Assembly (NCBI RefSeq): GCF_039592695.1
Contig: NZ_JBBUTK010000003.1
Coordinates: 496,001-560,000 of the forward strand
Origin: Flagellimonas_A sp039592695
GTDB lineage: Bacteria; Bacteroidota; Bacteroidia; Flavobacteriales; Flavobacteriaceae
Reading direction: 5' to 3'
Length of the DNA: 64,000 nucleotides
Positions 44,369 through 53,566 of the stretch are shown one piece after another. The position numbers were made by a program, and so were the translations under genes. The number at the start of each line of letters is the position of its first letter. The stretch's first letter is position 1. The notes under the pieces are model-generated. The model worked only from the letters and a program-made list of their open reading frames with translations, was not told the origin of the DNA and did no database searches.

Positions 44369-45040
44369 TCATTTTTTGCCCGCAACCACAACGACCAACT
44401 CCCCTTTCGGGGGATGTGCCTCAAAATGCTCCAAAACCTCCTTTACAGTGCCCCGAATGGTTTCTTCATACAATTTTGTCAGCTCACGGGAAACCGACAC
44501 GGGCCGATCCGCGCCAAAATAGTCTACAAACTGGGTCAGGGTTTTGACCAACTTATGCGGACTTTCATAAAAGACCATCGTTCGGGTCTCTTCGGCCAAT
44601 TGTTGCAATCGGGTCTGGCGGCCTTTTTTTATGGGGAGGAATCCCTCAAAAACAAATCGGTCGTTGGGTAAACCGCTGTTCACCAATGCCGGTACAAAAG
44701 CAGTCGCACCTGGTAAACATTCGACCTCAACCCCATTTTCGATACACGCTCGTGTCAATAAAAATCCGGGGTCTGAGATGGCCGGGGTGCCCGCATCGGA
44801 TATCAATGCCATGGTCTCCCCGGATTTCATGCGTTTTACCAGGGCATCCACGGTTTTATGCTCGTTGTGCATGTGGTGGCTTTGCAGCGATGTTTCGATG
44901 TCAAAATGCTTCAAAAGCTTCCCGCTGGTACGGGTGTCTTCAGCAAGAACTACATCCACTTCCTTTAAGATAGAAATTGCTCGAAGCGTGATATCCTCCA
45001 AATTGCCGATAGGTGTCGGAACCAGATATAATTTTCCCAT
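44369..45040 (-). CDS. rsmI: 16S rRNA (cytidine(1402)-2'-O)-methyltransferase
   Basis: 223 residues of the tetrapyrrole-methylase-like fold. KLYLVPTPIGNLEDITLRA at the N-terminus, VLAEDTRTSGKLLKHF and ISDAGTPAISDPGFLL are diagnostic of RsmI. It 2'-O-methylates C1402 of 16S rRNA, tuning the decoding centre. It ends GELVVVVAGKK. It is directly downstream (9 bp) of a small DoxX-like gene; together with the 226-residue unknown gene they form a minus-strand set divergent from tdk. Confidence 0.96.
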   Translation of the reverse strand: MGKLYLVPTPIGNLEDITLRAISILKEVDVVLAEDTRTSGKLLKHFDIETSLQSHHMHNEHKTVDALVKRMKSGETMALISDAGTPAISDPGFLLTRACIENGVEVECLPGATAFVPALVNSGLPNDRFVFEGFLPIKKGRQTRLQQLAEETRTMVFYESPHKLVKTLTQFVDYFGADRPVSVSRELTKLYEETIRGTVKEVLEHFEAHPPKGELVVVVAGKK

Positions 45041-45049
45041 AGACCCAAA

Positions 45050-45403
45050 TTACGGCCTTACCGTTTTTCCTGTAAAATAGGAAATCAAAACACAAATAAA
45101 GGCAATGGACGAAAAGAGCACACCGTTTCCATCCGTGATATAATGGGCGAAAAAAGCAAGTATGGTATTGAAAAAAAAGCCTGCATAGGCCCATTCTTTG
45201 AGCCCTTTTGAGAAATTGCCCCAGATTGCTATCAACCCCAGAATCTTTGCGATTGCCATTGGATAAATCAAATACGTTGGGTAGCCAAAGTGCTCAAAGG
45301 CCCCTTTGATGGATTCGTGATTAAAAAAATAGTTGTAAACGGAAAATAGCATGATGAACGTCAACACCGCAGTAGACGCCCAGAAAAGAACTTTCTTTAG
45401 CAT
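45050..45403 (-). CDS. DoxX-like four-TM membrane protein
   Basis: 117 residues with four hydrophobic segments. AFEHFGYPTYLIYPMAIAKILGLIAIW and KEWAYAGFFFNTILAFFAHYI match the DoxX-like (DUF4870/DoxX_2) family, suggested to interact with quinones or redox systems. Function is not established. It lies 9 bp upstream of rsmI. Confidence 0.82.
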   Translation of the reverse strand: MLKKVLFWASTAVLTFIMLFSVYNYFFNHESIKGAFEHFGYPTYLIYPMAIAKILGLIAIWGNFSKGLKEWAYAGFFFNTILAFFAHYITDGNGVLFSSIAFICVLISYFTGKTVRP

Positions 45404-45449
45404 AAGGATTGGATTGGATTGATTACATCATCCAATTTAACCAAAAAAA

Positions 45450-46130
45450 TTAAGCAAATTTTCGTTGTATCAATGACTTAAATCTTGCTTCGTATTCCTC
45501 TTTGCCTTCCCAATTGTTATACTCGGGCTTTACCATGTTATCGATAAAGGCCAAAGAGCGTTCTTCAGAATCTATAGTATTGAGCTGTGAAAGTACCCGT
45601 TGATAATCATCGGTATTGTTGTTGAACAAATGCTTCACAAAGGCAAGACGGTCATTGAGGCCAATCTGTATCTTGTTGACATTCAGTTTATCGTTCAGTG
45701 ATTTTTTGGGTGCCTGATCGATGTCGACTGGCCGTGGACTGACAATTTCTTTATCACTCTTCATATTCTCAGGCTTTGCGATAAAGTCTGAAAAAATATG
45801 TTCCACCGCTTCGCTGGGCATTTCAGATACCATGTCTTTGATCGTCTGCATGCCCGGTGTGATAATGTCCTCTTCATGTGGATTGCTCTCGGGTACCGAG
45901 GTGTTGCCACTGAGTACGGCAGTGGCCATTTTCTCAAAACGCGATGCCAGTACATTTTTAGAGACATCGACTTCTATATCGTTCAACTTTTCATCGATGA
46001 ATTTGAGCACCGCAAGTTTTTCATACAGCTCTTTGGCTCGTTCATACAGCTCGGTCAACTCTTTGTCTTCTCTTGAGGTAATAATGTCCGTTGAGAGCTT
46101 GACCAATTCTTCTCGTATCTTGCGCTTCAT
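45450..46130 (-). CDS. Conserved-looking cytoplasmic protein of unknown function
   Basis: 226 residues, not assigned to a family. The N-terminal 65 residues are highly charged and helical (EDKELTELYERAKELYEKLAVL), suggesting a coiled coil. A less ordered Pro/Ser-rich middle (SGNTSVPESNPHEEDIITP) follows. The C-terminal third, NKIQIGLNDRLAFVKHLFNN through SLIQRKF, looks folded and resembles a region I associate with Bacteroidota proteins encoded near tdk and rsmI. No signal peptide. Divergent from tdk. Confidence 0.72.
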   Translation of the reverse strand: MKRKIREELVKLSTDIITSREDKELTELYERAKELYEKLAVLKFIDEKLNDIEVDVSKNVLASRFEKMATAVLSGNTSVPESNPHEEDIITPGMQTIKDMVSEMPSEAVEHIFSDFIAKPENMKSDKEIVSPRPVDIDQAPKKSLNDKLNVNKIQIGLNDRLAFVKHLFNNNTDDYQRVLSQLNTIDSEERSLAFIDNMVKPEYNNWEGKEEYEARFKSLIQRKFA

Positions 46131-46287
46131 GCTTTCTGTAATTTATATAAATGTACCACCAAAATCCATGCCCTTTATTGAACAAAAGGTTAAATTTTGT
46201 GGGCAGACCAAAGGTATAATTTTCACTACTTTTATACTTCTTTTATTTAAAAACGAAAAACGAAGCACTTTCGTTTAAAATTTTAGC

Positions 46288-46932
46288 ATGTTTCTCGAAA
46301 ATACGGTCAATCATAAAGAACAATTTGGGTGGATAGAGGTTATCTGCGGATCTATGTTTTCAGGTAAGACCGAAGAGCTTATCCGTCGCTTGAAACGTGC
46401 CCAGTTCGCCAAGCAAAAGGTCGAGATTTTCAAGCCCATCGTTGATACCCGCTATAATGAAGAGATGGTGGTCTCGCACGATGCCAATGAAATACGGTCG
46501 ACCCCCGTGCCCGCTGCTGCCAACATTCGCATACTGGCCGATGACTGTGATGTTGTAGGCATTGATGAGGGGCAGTTCTTTGACGATGAGATTGTCGCCG
46601 TTTGCAATGACTTGGCCAATCGGGGAGTGCGCGTGGTCGTAGCTGGATTGGACATGGACTTTAAGGGGAATCCTTTCGGGCCTATGCCCGCTCTTATGGC
46701 CACTGCTGAATACGTTACCAAAGTACATGCGGTATGTACCCGAACAGGAAACCTGGCCAACTATAGTTTTCGAAAATCGAATGATGACAAACTAGTGCTT
46801 TTGGGGGAAACGGAAGAATATGAACCATTGAGCCGGGCTGCTTTCTACAAGGCCATGCTCAAGGAAAAAATCAGCCAAATGAACGTAGATGCCGAAGAGG
46901 TCGTTCCAAAAAAGAAAGCCTCCAATGGGTAA
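46288..46932 (+). CDS. tdk: Thymidine kinase
   Basis: 214 residues, type II thymidine kinase. It phosphorylates thymidine for salvage. The P-loop CGSMFSGKTEELIRRL, the DEGQFFDDEI Walker B region and the lasso segment EYEPLSRAAFYKA are present. The zinc-site part reads AVCTRTGNLANYSFRK: only one Cys of the first CxxC remains and the second pair is not seen, so this enzyme probably lacks the structural zinc. Its stop overlaps the start of alr by 8 bp. Confidence 0.95.
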   Translation: MFLENTVNHKEQFGWIEVICGSMFSGKTEELIRRLKRAQFAKQKVEIFKPIVDTRYNEEMVVSHDANEIRSTPVPAAANIRILADDCDVVGIDEGQFFDDEIVAVCNDLANRGVRVVVAGLDMDFKGNPFGPMPALMATAEYVTKVHAVCTRTGNLANYSFRKSNDDKLVLLGETEEYEPLSRAAFYKAMLKEKISQMNVDAEEVVPKKKASNG

Positions 46933-48031
46933 CATCGGTGAAACTACGCTAGAAATTGACCTTTCGGCATTAGCGCACAATTTCAATTATCTCAAAGCAA
47001 AATTAAACCCCAACACCAAATTTTTGGCCGTGGTCAAGGCCTTTGCATACGGTAACGATATGGTAACCATTGCAAAAAAACTGGAGAAGCTCAAGGTGGA
47101 TTATTTGGCTGTGGCCTATGCCAAAGAAGGAGTGTTGCTTCGAGATGCTGGTATACGGTTACCCATCTTGGTGTTGCATCCCCAAACAATCAATTTTAGT
47201 GAATTGATTGACCGTTGCCTTGAACCGAGCCTTTATTCCCCAAGAATACTTCGAGAATTTTTAAAAAAAACCTCACAAAAAGGCCAAAAAGATTATCCAG
47301 TACATATCAAGTTCAACACAGGCTTGAACCGTCTCGGTTTTTGGGAAAGTGATGTGGATTTCATTCAGGACACTTTGGAAGGAAGGGATGAAATCAAGAT
47401 TGTATCGCTCTTTTCCCATCTTGCAGCATCTGAAGACAGGGACGAAGAAAAGTTCAGTTTGCGACAAATAGCATCCTTCCAAAAAATAAATACATCCCTG
47501 GCAAAGAGATTGGGGTACCAACCCATGCGGCACATGCTCAACACCTCGGGCATCGTCAATTATCCGGAAGCACAATTTGATATGGTGCGAAGCGGTATTG
47601 GGTTGTATGGCTATGGCAACCAACCTGAAATCGATAATGAACTGAAGCCCGTTGCCACCCTAAAAACCATCATATCACAATTGCACAAAATTGAGCCCCA
47701 TGAATCGGTCGGTTATAACCGGGCGTATACGTCTGATGGGTATCGCACAACGGCTACGCTTCCCATTGGCCATGCGGATGGTATCGGTAGGCAATACGGT
47801 AATGGTAAAACTCATGTCTCTATACATAGGCAAAAAGCCCCAATCATAGGGAATGTCTGTATGGATATGGTCATGGTCGATGTCACCGACATCGATTGCA
47901 AAGAAGGTGACGAAGTTGTCATTTTTGGTGATGGAAACTCCGCTGAAGACTTCGCAAAATCAGCAAATACCCTCTCCTATGAACTATTGACGGCTATTTC
48001 TCAACGAGTTACAAGAAAAATCAAGGAATGA
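46925..48031 (+). CDS. alr: Alanine racemase
   Basis: 368 residues from the ATG at 46925, which overlaps the tdk stop; an upstream in-frame ATG inside tdk is less like homologues. It makes D-alanine for peptidoglycan. The PLP lysine is K38 in FLAVVKAFAYGND and the catalytic Tyr is in SVGYNRAYTSDGYR. MDMVMVDVTDID near the C-terminus is another family block. Overlap with tdk suggests coupled translation. Confidence 0.96.
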   Translation: MGNIGETTLEIDLSALAHNFNYLKAKLNPNTKFLAVVKAFAYGNDMVTIAKKLEKLKVDYLAVAYAKEGVLLRDAGIRLPILVLHPQTINFSELIDRCLEPSLYSPRILREFLKKTSQKGQKDYPVHIKFNTGLNRLGFWESDVDFIQDTLEGRDEIKIVSLFSHLAASEDRDEEKFSLRQIASFQKINTSLAKRLGYQPMRHMLNTSGIVNYPEAQFDMVRSGIGLYGYGNQPEIDNELKPVATLKTIISQLHKIEPHESVGYNRAYTSDGYRTTATLPIGHADGIGRQYGNGKTHVSIHRQKAPIIGNVCMDMVMVDVTDIDCKEGDEVVIFGDGNSAEDFAKSANTLSYELLTAISQRVTRKIKE

Positions 48032-48097
48032 ATTTTCATTTCTCTTTCTTTTTTTGATTACCTTATCCCCGTATTAACCATAAAAACTATAATTCAA

Positions 48098-48493
48098 ATG
48101 CTTAAAGAGTTTAAGGAATTTGCCATGAAAGGCAACCTCGTTGACATCGCCGTAGGTTTTGTCATGGGTGCCGCGTTCAATAGGGTGGTCACTTCTTTTA
48201 CCGGAGGTATTGTATCGCCATTGATCGGTCTATTATTTGATGCCGACTTCAAAGACTTAAAGTATGTTATTAAAGAGGGAACAATGAACGATGCCGGCGA
48301 AATGGTAGGTGAAGTTGCGGTAATGTACGGTGATTTCATCACTTCGGTTATTGATTTCATCATTGTGGCTTTTGTGATGTTCATGATTGTAAAGGGTGTC
48401 AACAGGATGAAGAAACCCGAAGAGCCCGCACCAGACCCAGGGCCATCAGAAATTGATTTATTGAAGGAAATCAGGGATAACCTGAAAAAATAA
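48098..48493 (+). CDS. mscL: Large-conductance mechanosensitive channel
   Basis: 131 residues. It opens under membrane tension to relieve osmotic downshock. The N-terminal helix and first span MKGNLVDIAVGFVMGAAFNR and VVTSFTGGIVSPLIGLLF are the MscL signature. The second span is DFIIVAFVMFMIVKGVNRM and the cytoplasmic C-terminal helix is SEIDLLKEIRDNLKK. Tail length is normal. A strong terminator follows. Confidence 0.96.
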   Translation: MLKEFKEFAMKGNLVDIAVGFVMGAAFNRVVTSFTGGIVSPLIGLLFDADFKDLKYVIKEGTMNDAGEMVGEVAVMYGDFITSVIDFIIVAFVMFMIVKGVNRMKKPEEPAPDPGPSEIDLLKEIRDNLKK

Positions 48494-48545
48494 CCGTAGC
48501 TCCTGAAATTTCAGGATTTCCGCTACACCATTTTTAATCTAAAAG

Positions 48546-48576
48546 CCGTCAATCTGTTTCGCTAACAGATTGACGG
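48546..48576 (+). terminator. Terminator after mscL
   Basis: CCGTCAATCTGTT and AACAGATTGACGG form a perfect 13-bp stem with loop TCGCT, followed by TTGTTTTATTT. A second weak hairpin (CCTGAAATTTCAGG, about 48502-48515) lies between it and the mscL stop. Confidence 0.85.
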
Positions 48577-48627
48577 TTGTTTTATTTATAACAAATTGTT
48601 GTTTTTTGCCATTTCTGTCAAAAAGAC

Positions 48628-48657
48628 TTGTTTTAAAGACAAGCTGAAGTACCTTTG
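48628..48657 (+). promoter_or_regulatory. Promoter of asd
   Basis: TTG at 48628-48630 and TACCTTTG at 48650-48657 are 19 bases apart and match the Bacteroidota promoter. Transcription would start near 48663, about 13 bases before the ATG at 48676, giving a nearly leaderless mRNA. Confidence 0.75.
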
Positions 48658-48675
48658 CTGTTCAATTAAAACGAT

Positions 48676-49665
48676 ATGAAAGTAGCAGTTGTCGGTGCTA
48701 CCGGGATGGTAGGCGAGGTGATGTTAAAAGTATTGGCAGAGCGTAATTTTCCGATTACGGAATTGCTCTTGGTCGCTTCAGAGCGTTCCGTTGGAAAAAA
48801 ACTGTTGTTTAAGAAAAAGGAGCATTTCGTTGTTGGCTTGGCCGATGCGGTCATCGCACGACCAGACATTGCCATATTCTCGGCAGGGGGAAGCACTTCA
48901 CTGGAGTGGGCCCCGAAATTCGCAGAAGTGGGCACCACCGTGATTGACAATTCTTCTGCATGGCGTATGGACGCCGATACAAAACTCGTGGTGCCTGAAA
49001 TCAATGCCCACCTCTTGACCAAGAATGATAAAATCATTGCCAACCCCAACTGCTCTACCATTCAAATGGTGATGGCCTTGAATCCTTTGCACAAAAAATA
49101 TCAAATGAAGCGGGTGGTGGTCTCTACCTATCAATCCGTTTCGGGTACGGGTGTAAAAGCCGTTCAGCAACTCGAAAATGAAATGGCAGGAGTACAGGGC
49201 GAAATGGCCTATCCGTACCCCATCAACCGAAATGCATTGCCCCATTGCGATGTGTTTTTAGAAAACGGCTACACCAAAGAAGAAATGAAACTCGCGCGTG
49301 AGCCCCAAAAAATATTGGACGACCGTACCTTTTCGGTATCTGCTACCGCAGTGCGCATTCCCACCGCTGGGGGTCACTCAGAATCTGTCAATGTGGAATT
49401 TCATAATGATTTTGAGCTATCTGAGATTCGAAAACTGCTCTCCGAAACTCCCGGTATCGTGGTACAGGACAATCCCGATACCAACACCTACCCCATGCCC
49501 ATTTATGCCCATGACAAAGATGAGGTCTTTGTGGGGCGCATTCGCCGTGATGAAACGCAACGTAACACGTTGAACATGTGGATTGTCTCTGACAACCTCC
49601 GCAAGGGTGCCGCCACCAATGCGGTGCAGATTGCGGAGTATTTGGTGGAGAAAAACTTAGTTTAA
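48676..49665 (+). CDS. asd: Aspartate-semialdehyde dehydrogenase
   Basis: 329 residues. It reduces aspartyl phosphate to aspartate semialdehyde for lysine, threonine, methionine and cell-wall diaminopimelate synthesis. VAVVGATGMVGEVML binds NADP, FSAGGSTSLEWAPKF and IDNSSAWRMD are typical, and C126 in IIANPNCSTIQM is the nucleophile. The C-terminal ends with the usual NAVQIAEYLVEK. The leader is very short. Confidence 0.96.
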   Translation: MKVAVVGATGMVGEVMLKVLAERNFPITELLLVASERSVGKKLLFKKKEHFVVGLADAVIARPDIAIFSAGGSTSLEWAPKFAEVGTTVIDNSSAWRMDADTKLVVPEINAHLLTKNDKIIANPNCSTIQMVMALNPLHKKYQMKRVVVSTYQSVSGTGVKAVQQLENEMAGVQGEMAYPYPINRNALPHCDVFLENGYTKEEMKLAREPQKILDDRTFSVSATAVRIPTAGGHSESVNVEFHNDFELSEIRKLLSETPGIVVQDNPDTNTYPMPIYAHDKDEVFVGRIRRDETQRNTLNMWIVSDNLRKGAATNAVQIAEYLVEKNLV

Positions 49666-49675
49666 ATTAAATGAA

Positions 49676-49822
49676 GCTCCTCCACTCAGATGAGTGGAGG
49701 TGGATGCTGAAGTGTCATGCTGAGCGCAGTCGAAGCATCGGCGTCAGCAGACGGAGGGGTCTGAAGCAACCCCTGACACCCCTGTCCGCATATCGCGGAC
49801 TGTCCCCTCAAGGGGACAATTT
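49676..49822. repeat. Intergenic repeat block with palindromes
   Basis: Between asd and the S9 peptidase gene lie: the hairpin CCTCCACTC/GAGTGGAGG (49679-49700); a segment reading GTCATGCTGAGCGCAGTCGA, a motif scattered in many Bacteroidota genomes; and the palindrome TGTCCCC-TCAA-GGGGACA at 49801-49818. The last recurs at 53586-53603 after arfB. The block has no coding signs. The first hairpin could also help end asd transcription. Confidence 0.6.
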
Positions 49823-49914
49823 ATATTTAGCGTTAAAAAACGTTAAGACTTGTCCTTCTTGGCTGGCATCCAACGCAATTGCGTTATTTTTAGCGCAACT
49901 AATTCCTATCGAAA

Positions 49915-52068
49915 ATGAGACAACTTTCCATCCTAATGGCAGTGCTTATCTTTGCGGCCTGCAAAACTGAAAAAGAACGAGAACCTATTGTGGTGAACTA
50001 TCCTGAAACCAAAACTGTCGATACCGTTGACACCTATTTTGAAGCCGAAGTGCCCGATCCGTATCGCTGGCTTGAAGATGATCGTAGCCAAGAGACCGGA
50101 GCATGGGTAACCCAACAGAATAAGGTCACTTTTGGGTATTTAGACAGTATTCCCTTTCGGGACGATATAAAAAATCGTCTCGAAAAAATATGGAATTACG
50201 AAAAACTGAGCGCTCCGTTCAAAGAGGGCGATTATACGTATTTCTATAAAAATGATGGCCTGCAAGACCAATACGTGGTCTACAGGAAAAAAGGAGACAA
50301 TGATGCAGAAGTGTTTTTAGACCCCAACACCTTTTCTGAAGACGGCACCACATCACTTGCCGGACTCAGTTTTACCAAAGACGGTACTTTGGCGGCCTAC
50401 TCCATTTCTGAAGGCGGGAGTGATTGGCGAAAGGTCATTACCTTAAATTCTGAAACCAAAGAAATTGTTGAAGACACTTTGGTTGAAGTGAAGTTCAGTG
50501 GCATCTCGTGGAAGGGCAACGACGGTTTTTTCTACTCCAGTTACGATAAACCAAAGGGCAGTGAACTGTCTGCAAAGACCGATCAACACAAATTGTATTA
50601 CCACAAACTGGGCACCCCACAATCAGAGGACAAGGTTATTTATGGCGGTGTGCCTGAAGAAAAACACCGCTATATTGGTGGTAGCGTCTCAGACGACGGG
50701 CGATATTTGTACATCAGCGCAGCAACATCGACCTATGGCCGAAAACTGTTCTTGAAAGATTTGACGAAAGAAAACAGTCCGTTGGTGACCATTCTTGACA
50801 TGGCGGATTCTAACACCTATGTCATCGATAACGAAGGTTCAAAATTATTCTTGGTCACCGACAGAAATGCCCCGAACAAAAAGATAGTGGTCACTGATGC
50901 ATCAAATCCCACTCCTGACAATTGGAAAGACCTTATCCCTGAAACCGAAAACGTATTGACAGCGGGTACCGGTGGCGGCTATTTCTTTGCGGAATATATG
51001 GTCGATGCCATCTCTAAAGTATTGCAATACGATTATGAAGGCAACTTGGTCAGAGAGGTCGAATTGCCTGGTGTGGGCAGTGCCAACGGATTTGGGGGCA
51101 AAAAAGAGGATACCGAGTTTTACTTTTATTTCACCAATTACAAAACCCCGGGCTCATCATACAAATACAATGTTGAAACTGGCGAGTATGAGCTGTATTG
51201 GAAGCCAGAAATCGATTTTAATCCCGAAGATTATGAATCGAACCAAGTATTCTACGAATCAAAAGATGGTACTAAAGTACCCATGATCATCACCCATAAA
51301 AAGGGAATTGAGCTCAACGGAAAGAACCCGACCATTTTATATGGCTATGGCGGATTCAACATCAGCCTGACCCCCAGATTCAGTATTGTCAATGCGGTTT
51401 GGATGGAACAGGGCGGTGTGTATGCCGTGCCCAATCTTCGCGGTGGTGGTGAATACGGAAAAGAATGGCATATCGCAGGTACAAAAACACAAAAGCAAAA
51501 TGTGTTTGATGATTTTATCGCTGCCGCGGAATATCTTATCGACAACAACTACACCTCAAAAGAATATTTGGCGATACGCGGTGGTTCAAACGGCGGGCTT
51601 CTGGTCGGTGCGACAATGACACAACGCCCTGATTTGATGCAAGTGGCGTTGCCCGCTGTCGGTGTTTTGGATATGCTTCGCTACCATACCTTTACCGCTG
51701 GTGCAGGCTGGGCCTATGATTATGGCACCTCTGAAGAAAGTCAAGAAATGTTTGAATACCTCAAAGGATACTCGCCCCTGCACAACATCAAAGAAGGTGT
51801 TGCATATCCGGCGACCTTGATTACAACGGCTGACCATGACGATCGCGTAGTGCCTGCCCATAGCTTTAAGTTTGCTGCCGAATTGCAGTCAAAACAAATG
51901 GGTGACAATCCCACCTTGATTCGCATTGAGACCAATGCCGGTCATGGTGCGGGTACGCCTGTGAGCAAGACCATCGAGCAATATGCCGACATCTTTGGTT
52001 TCACGCTGTTCAACATGGGGTATGATGAACTGCCCAATCAAGCGGTGCTTAAAGAGTTCAAAGGATAA
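49915..52068 (+). CDS. S9 prolyl oligopeptidase family lipoprotein
   Basis: 717 residues. MRQLSILMAVLIFAAC is a lipoprotein signal, so the enzyme is exported and anchored. After it comes the seven-bladed propeller (about 80-430; DPYRWLEDDRSQETGAWV at its start is typical of the S9A prolyl oligopeptidases) and the alpha/beta-hydrolase domain. The nucleophile is S558 in IRGGSNGGLLVGA and the catalytic His is H677 in NAGHGAGTP, with the Asp in TADHDDRVVPAHS. It cleaves peptides after proline. A perfect 14-bp palindrome lies 30 bp upstream. Confidence 0.95.
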   Translation: MRQLSILMAVLIFAACKTEKEREPIVVNYPETKTVDTVDTYFEAEVPDPYRWLEDDRSQETGAWVTQQNKVTFGYLDSIPFRDDIKNRLEKIWNYEKLSAPFKEGDYTYFYKNDGLQDQYVVYRKKGDNDAEVFLDPNTFSEDGTTSLAGLSFTKDGTLAAYSISEGGSDWRKVITLNSETKEIVEDTLVEVKFSGISWKGNDGFFYSSYDKPKGSELSAKTDQHKLYYHKLGTPQSEDKVIYGGVPEEKHRYIGGSVSDDGRYLYISAATSTYGRKLFLKDLTKENSPLVTILDMADSNTYVIDNEGSKLFLVTDRNAPNKKIVVTDASNPTPDNWKDLIPETENVLTAGTGGGYFFAEYMVDAISKVLQYDYEGNLVREVELPGVGSANGFGGKKEDTEFYFYFTNYKTPGSSYKYNVETGEYELYWKPEIDFNPEDYESNQVFYESKDGTKVPMIITHKKGIELNGKNPTILYGYGGFNISLTPRFSIVNAVWMEQGGVYAVPNLRGGGEYGKEWHIAGTKTQKQNVFDDFIAAAEYLIDNNYTSKEYLAIRGGSNGGLLVGATMTQRPDLMQVALPAVGVLDMLRYHTFTAGAGWAYDYGTSEESQEMFEYLKGYSPLHNIKEGVAYPATLITTADHDDRVVPAHSFKFAAELQSKQMGDNPTLIRIETNAGHGAGTPVSKTIEQYADIFGFTLFNMGYDELPNQAVLKEFKG

Positions 52069-52093
52069 GGCAACAACAGAATAAATCGTGCTA

Positions 52094-52121
52094 AAAATCC
52101 GTTTCAATAGAAGCGGATTTT
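52094..52121 (+). terminator. Terminator after the S9 peptidase gene
   Basis: AAAATCCGTTTC and GAAGCGGATTTT pair over 12 bases (one G-U) around AATA, followed by a T-rich tail. The next start codon is only 13 bases further on, so the ABC gene either has its own promoter within this stretch or depends on read-through. Confidence 0.8.
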
Positions 52122-52133
52122 TTCTTTTTTGCT

Positions 52134-53123
52134 ATGCTGACCGTCGAGAACATTACTTTTTCATATCAAAAGCATCCCGTTTTGGAAGATGTATCCTTTG
52201 ATCACCTTGAAGGAAAACACTTGGCCATTATGGGTGAAAGTGGTTCTGGCAAAAGTACCTTGCTCAAGGCCATATACGGATTGTTGCATTTGGATGAAGG
52301 GGCCATTTTATGGAACGGAGATGAAGTCCTCGGGCCAAACTTCAACTTGGTGCCCGGGGAAAAGACCATGAAGTATGTATCACAGGATTTTGATCTGATG
52401 CCTTTCACCAATGTAAGCGAAAACGTGGGGGAACATCTTTCCGTTTTTGACAGGGAACACCACCATGACCGCATACAAGAACTTTTGGATATTGTAGGCT
52501 TGCAAGATTTTGCCAATACCAAGGTCAAGAGCCTTAGCGGTGGCCAACAACAGCGTGTGGCATTGGCGCGGGCACTGGCCCAAGAACCTGAACTATTGTT
52601 GCTTGATGAGCCTTTTAGCAGTATCGACCAATTTAAAAAGAATGAATTGCGGCATCGCCTGTTTCCGTACCTCAAGGCCAAAGGTGTTACCGTAATTACA
52701 GCGACCCACGACCCTGAGGACGTGCTTCCGTTTTCTGATGATATCATTGTGCTGCGCAATGGCCAAAAAATTGCTTTTGGCAATACAACGGTCCTCTATA
52801 AAAATCCGAGAGAAAAATACATTGCAACGTTGTTTGGTCAGGTCAATGCGCTTCCTATCGGACTTCTAAAGGAGTATGCCAAACAAGACCAGACCATTTT
52901 GGTATATCCCCACGAATTTGAGATTTCTGCCAGTTCAGGGGTCGAGGTCACCGTAAAAAAGAGTTTTTTCAGGGGAAGCCACTATCTTACGGAAGGACTT
53001 GCTGAAAACGGGCAGACCGTCCTCTTTCAAAGCAAAAAAAGGATTGATTCCGATATTTTGGTGTATCTGAACATTCCTTTGGAGTTGGTCAATTTGCGAC
53101 TGTCAAATCTCGCCCGGTCATAA
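52134..53123 (+). CDS. ABC transporter ATP-binding protein
   Basis: 329 residues. The nucleotide-binding domain has Walker A GESGSGKSTLL, the Q-loop near YVSQDFDLMPF, signature LSGGQQQRVALARALAQ, Walker B LLLLDEPFSS and the H-loop TATHDPEDV. The C-terminal 100 residues form a regulatory TOBE-like domain, as in PotA/CysA-type importers, although no permease or binding-protein gene is adjacent. An orphan ATPase of unknown partner. arfB starts 28 bp later. Confidence 0.9.
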   Translation: MLTVENITFSYQKHPVLEDVSFDHLEGKHLAIMGESGSGKSTLLKAIYGLLHLDEGAILWNGDEVLGPNFNLVPGEKTMKYVSQDFDLMPFTNVSENVGEHLSVFDREHHHDRIQELLDIVGLQDFANTKVKSLSGGQQQRVALARALAQEPELLLLDEPFSSIDQFKKNELRHRLFPYLKAKGVTVITATHDPEDVLPFSDDIIVLRNGQKIAFGNTTVLYKNPREKYIATLFGQVNALPIGLLKEYAKQDQTILVYPHEFEISASSGVEVTVKKSFFRGSHYLTEGLAENGQTVLFQSKKRIDSDILVYLNIPLELVNLRLSNLARS

Positions 53124-53150
53124 AGCGTACCTTCGTGAAAAATCACTTTT

Positions 53151-53552
53151 GTGAACAAGGATAAAATCTTGGGAGAGCTAAAGTTCAAAGCTGTTAGAAG
53201 CAGTGGTGCTGGTGGACAGCATGTCAACAAGGTGGCCTCAAAAGTGGAGCTTTCTTTTGATGTTGCCAACTCATTGGGCTTAAAGCCTGAAGAAAAAGAA
53301 CGGCTTCAAGAAAAAATATCGCATCGTCTGACCAATGAAGGTGTTTTGGTGCTGCAATGTGACGAGGCAAGAAGCCAGCATCAAAATAAAAAGCAGGTTG
53401 TTGAACGGTTTTTCGATGTATTGAAAAAGGCCTTGTACGTTCCCAAAAAACGGAAACGCACAAGGCCTTCAAAATCCTCAATAGAAAAGCGTCTTAAATC
53501 AAAAAGAAGATCTTCAGAGAAGAAAATCAACCGAAAGAAGCCTGATTTTTAA
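53151..53552 (+). CDS. arfB: Alternative ribosome-rescue factor ArfB (class I RF domain)
   Basis: 133 residues starting at GTG. The catalytic GGQ is at residues 21-23 in VRSSGAGGQHVNKVASKVEL, and the C-terminal tail is rich in Lys and Arg (KKRKRTRPSKSSIEKRLKSK), which in ArfB enters the empty mRNA channel of stalled ribosomes. It hydrolyses peptidyl-tRNA on non-stop ribosomes. Length fits ArfB and not full release factors. Confidence 0.92.
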   Translation: MNKDKILGELKFKAVRSSGAGGQHVNKVASKVELSFDVANSLGLKPEEKERLQEKISHRLTNEGVLVLQCDEARSQHQNKKQVVERFFDVLKKALYVPKKRKRTRPSKSSIEKRLKSKRRSSEKKINRKKPDF

Positions 53553-53566
53553 CACCCCTGCAAGCT

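Noticed and set aside
45405..45423. Short tandem GGATT repeats upstream of the DoxX-like gene
   Set aside because: Only three units, with no match elsewhere; likely chance.
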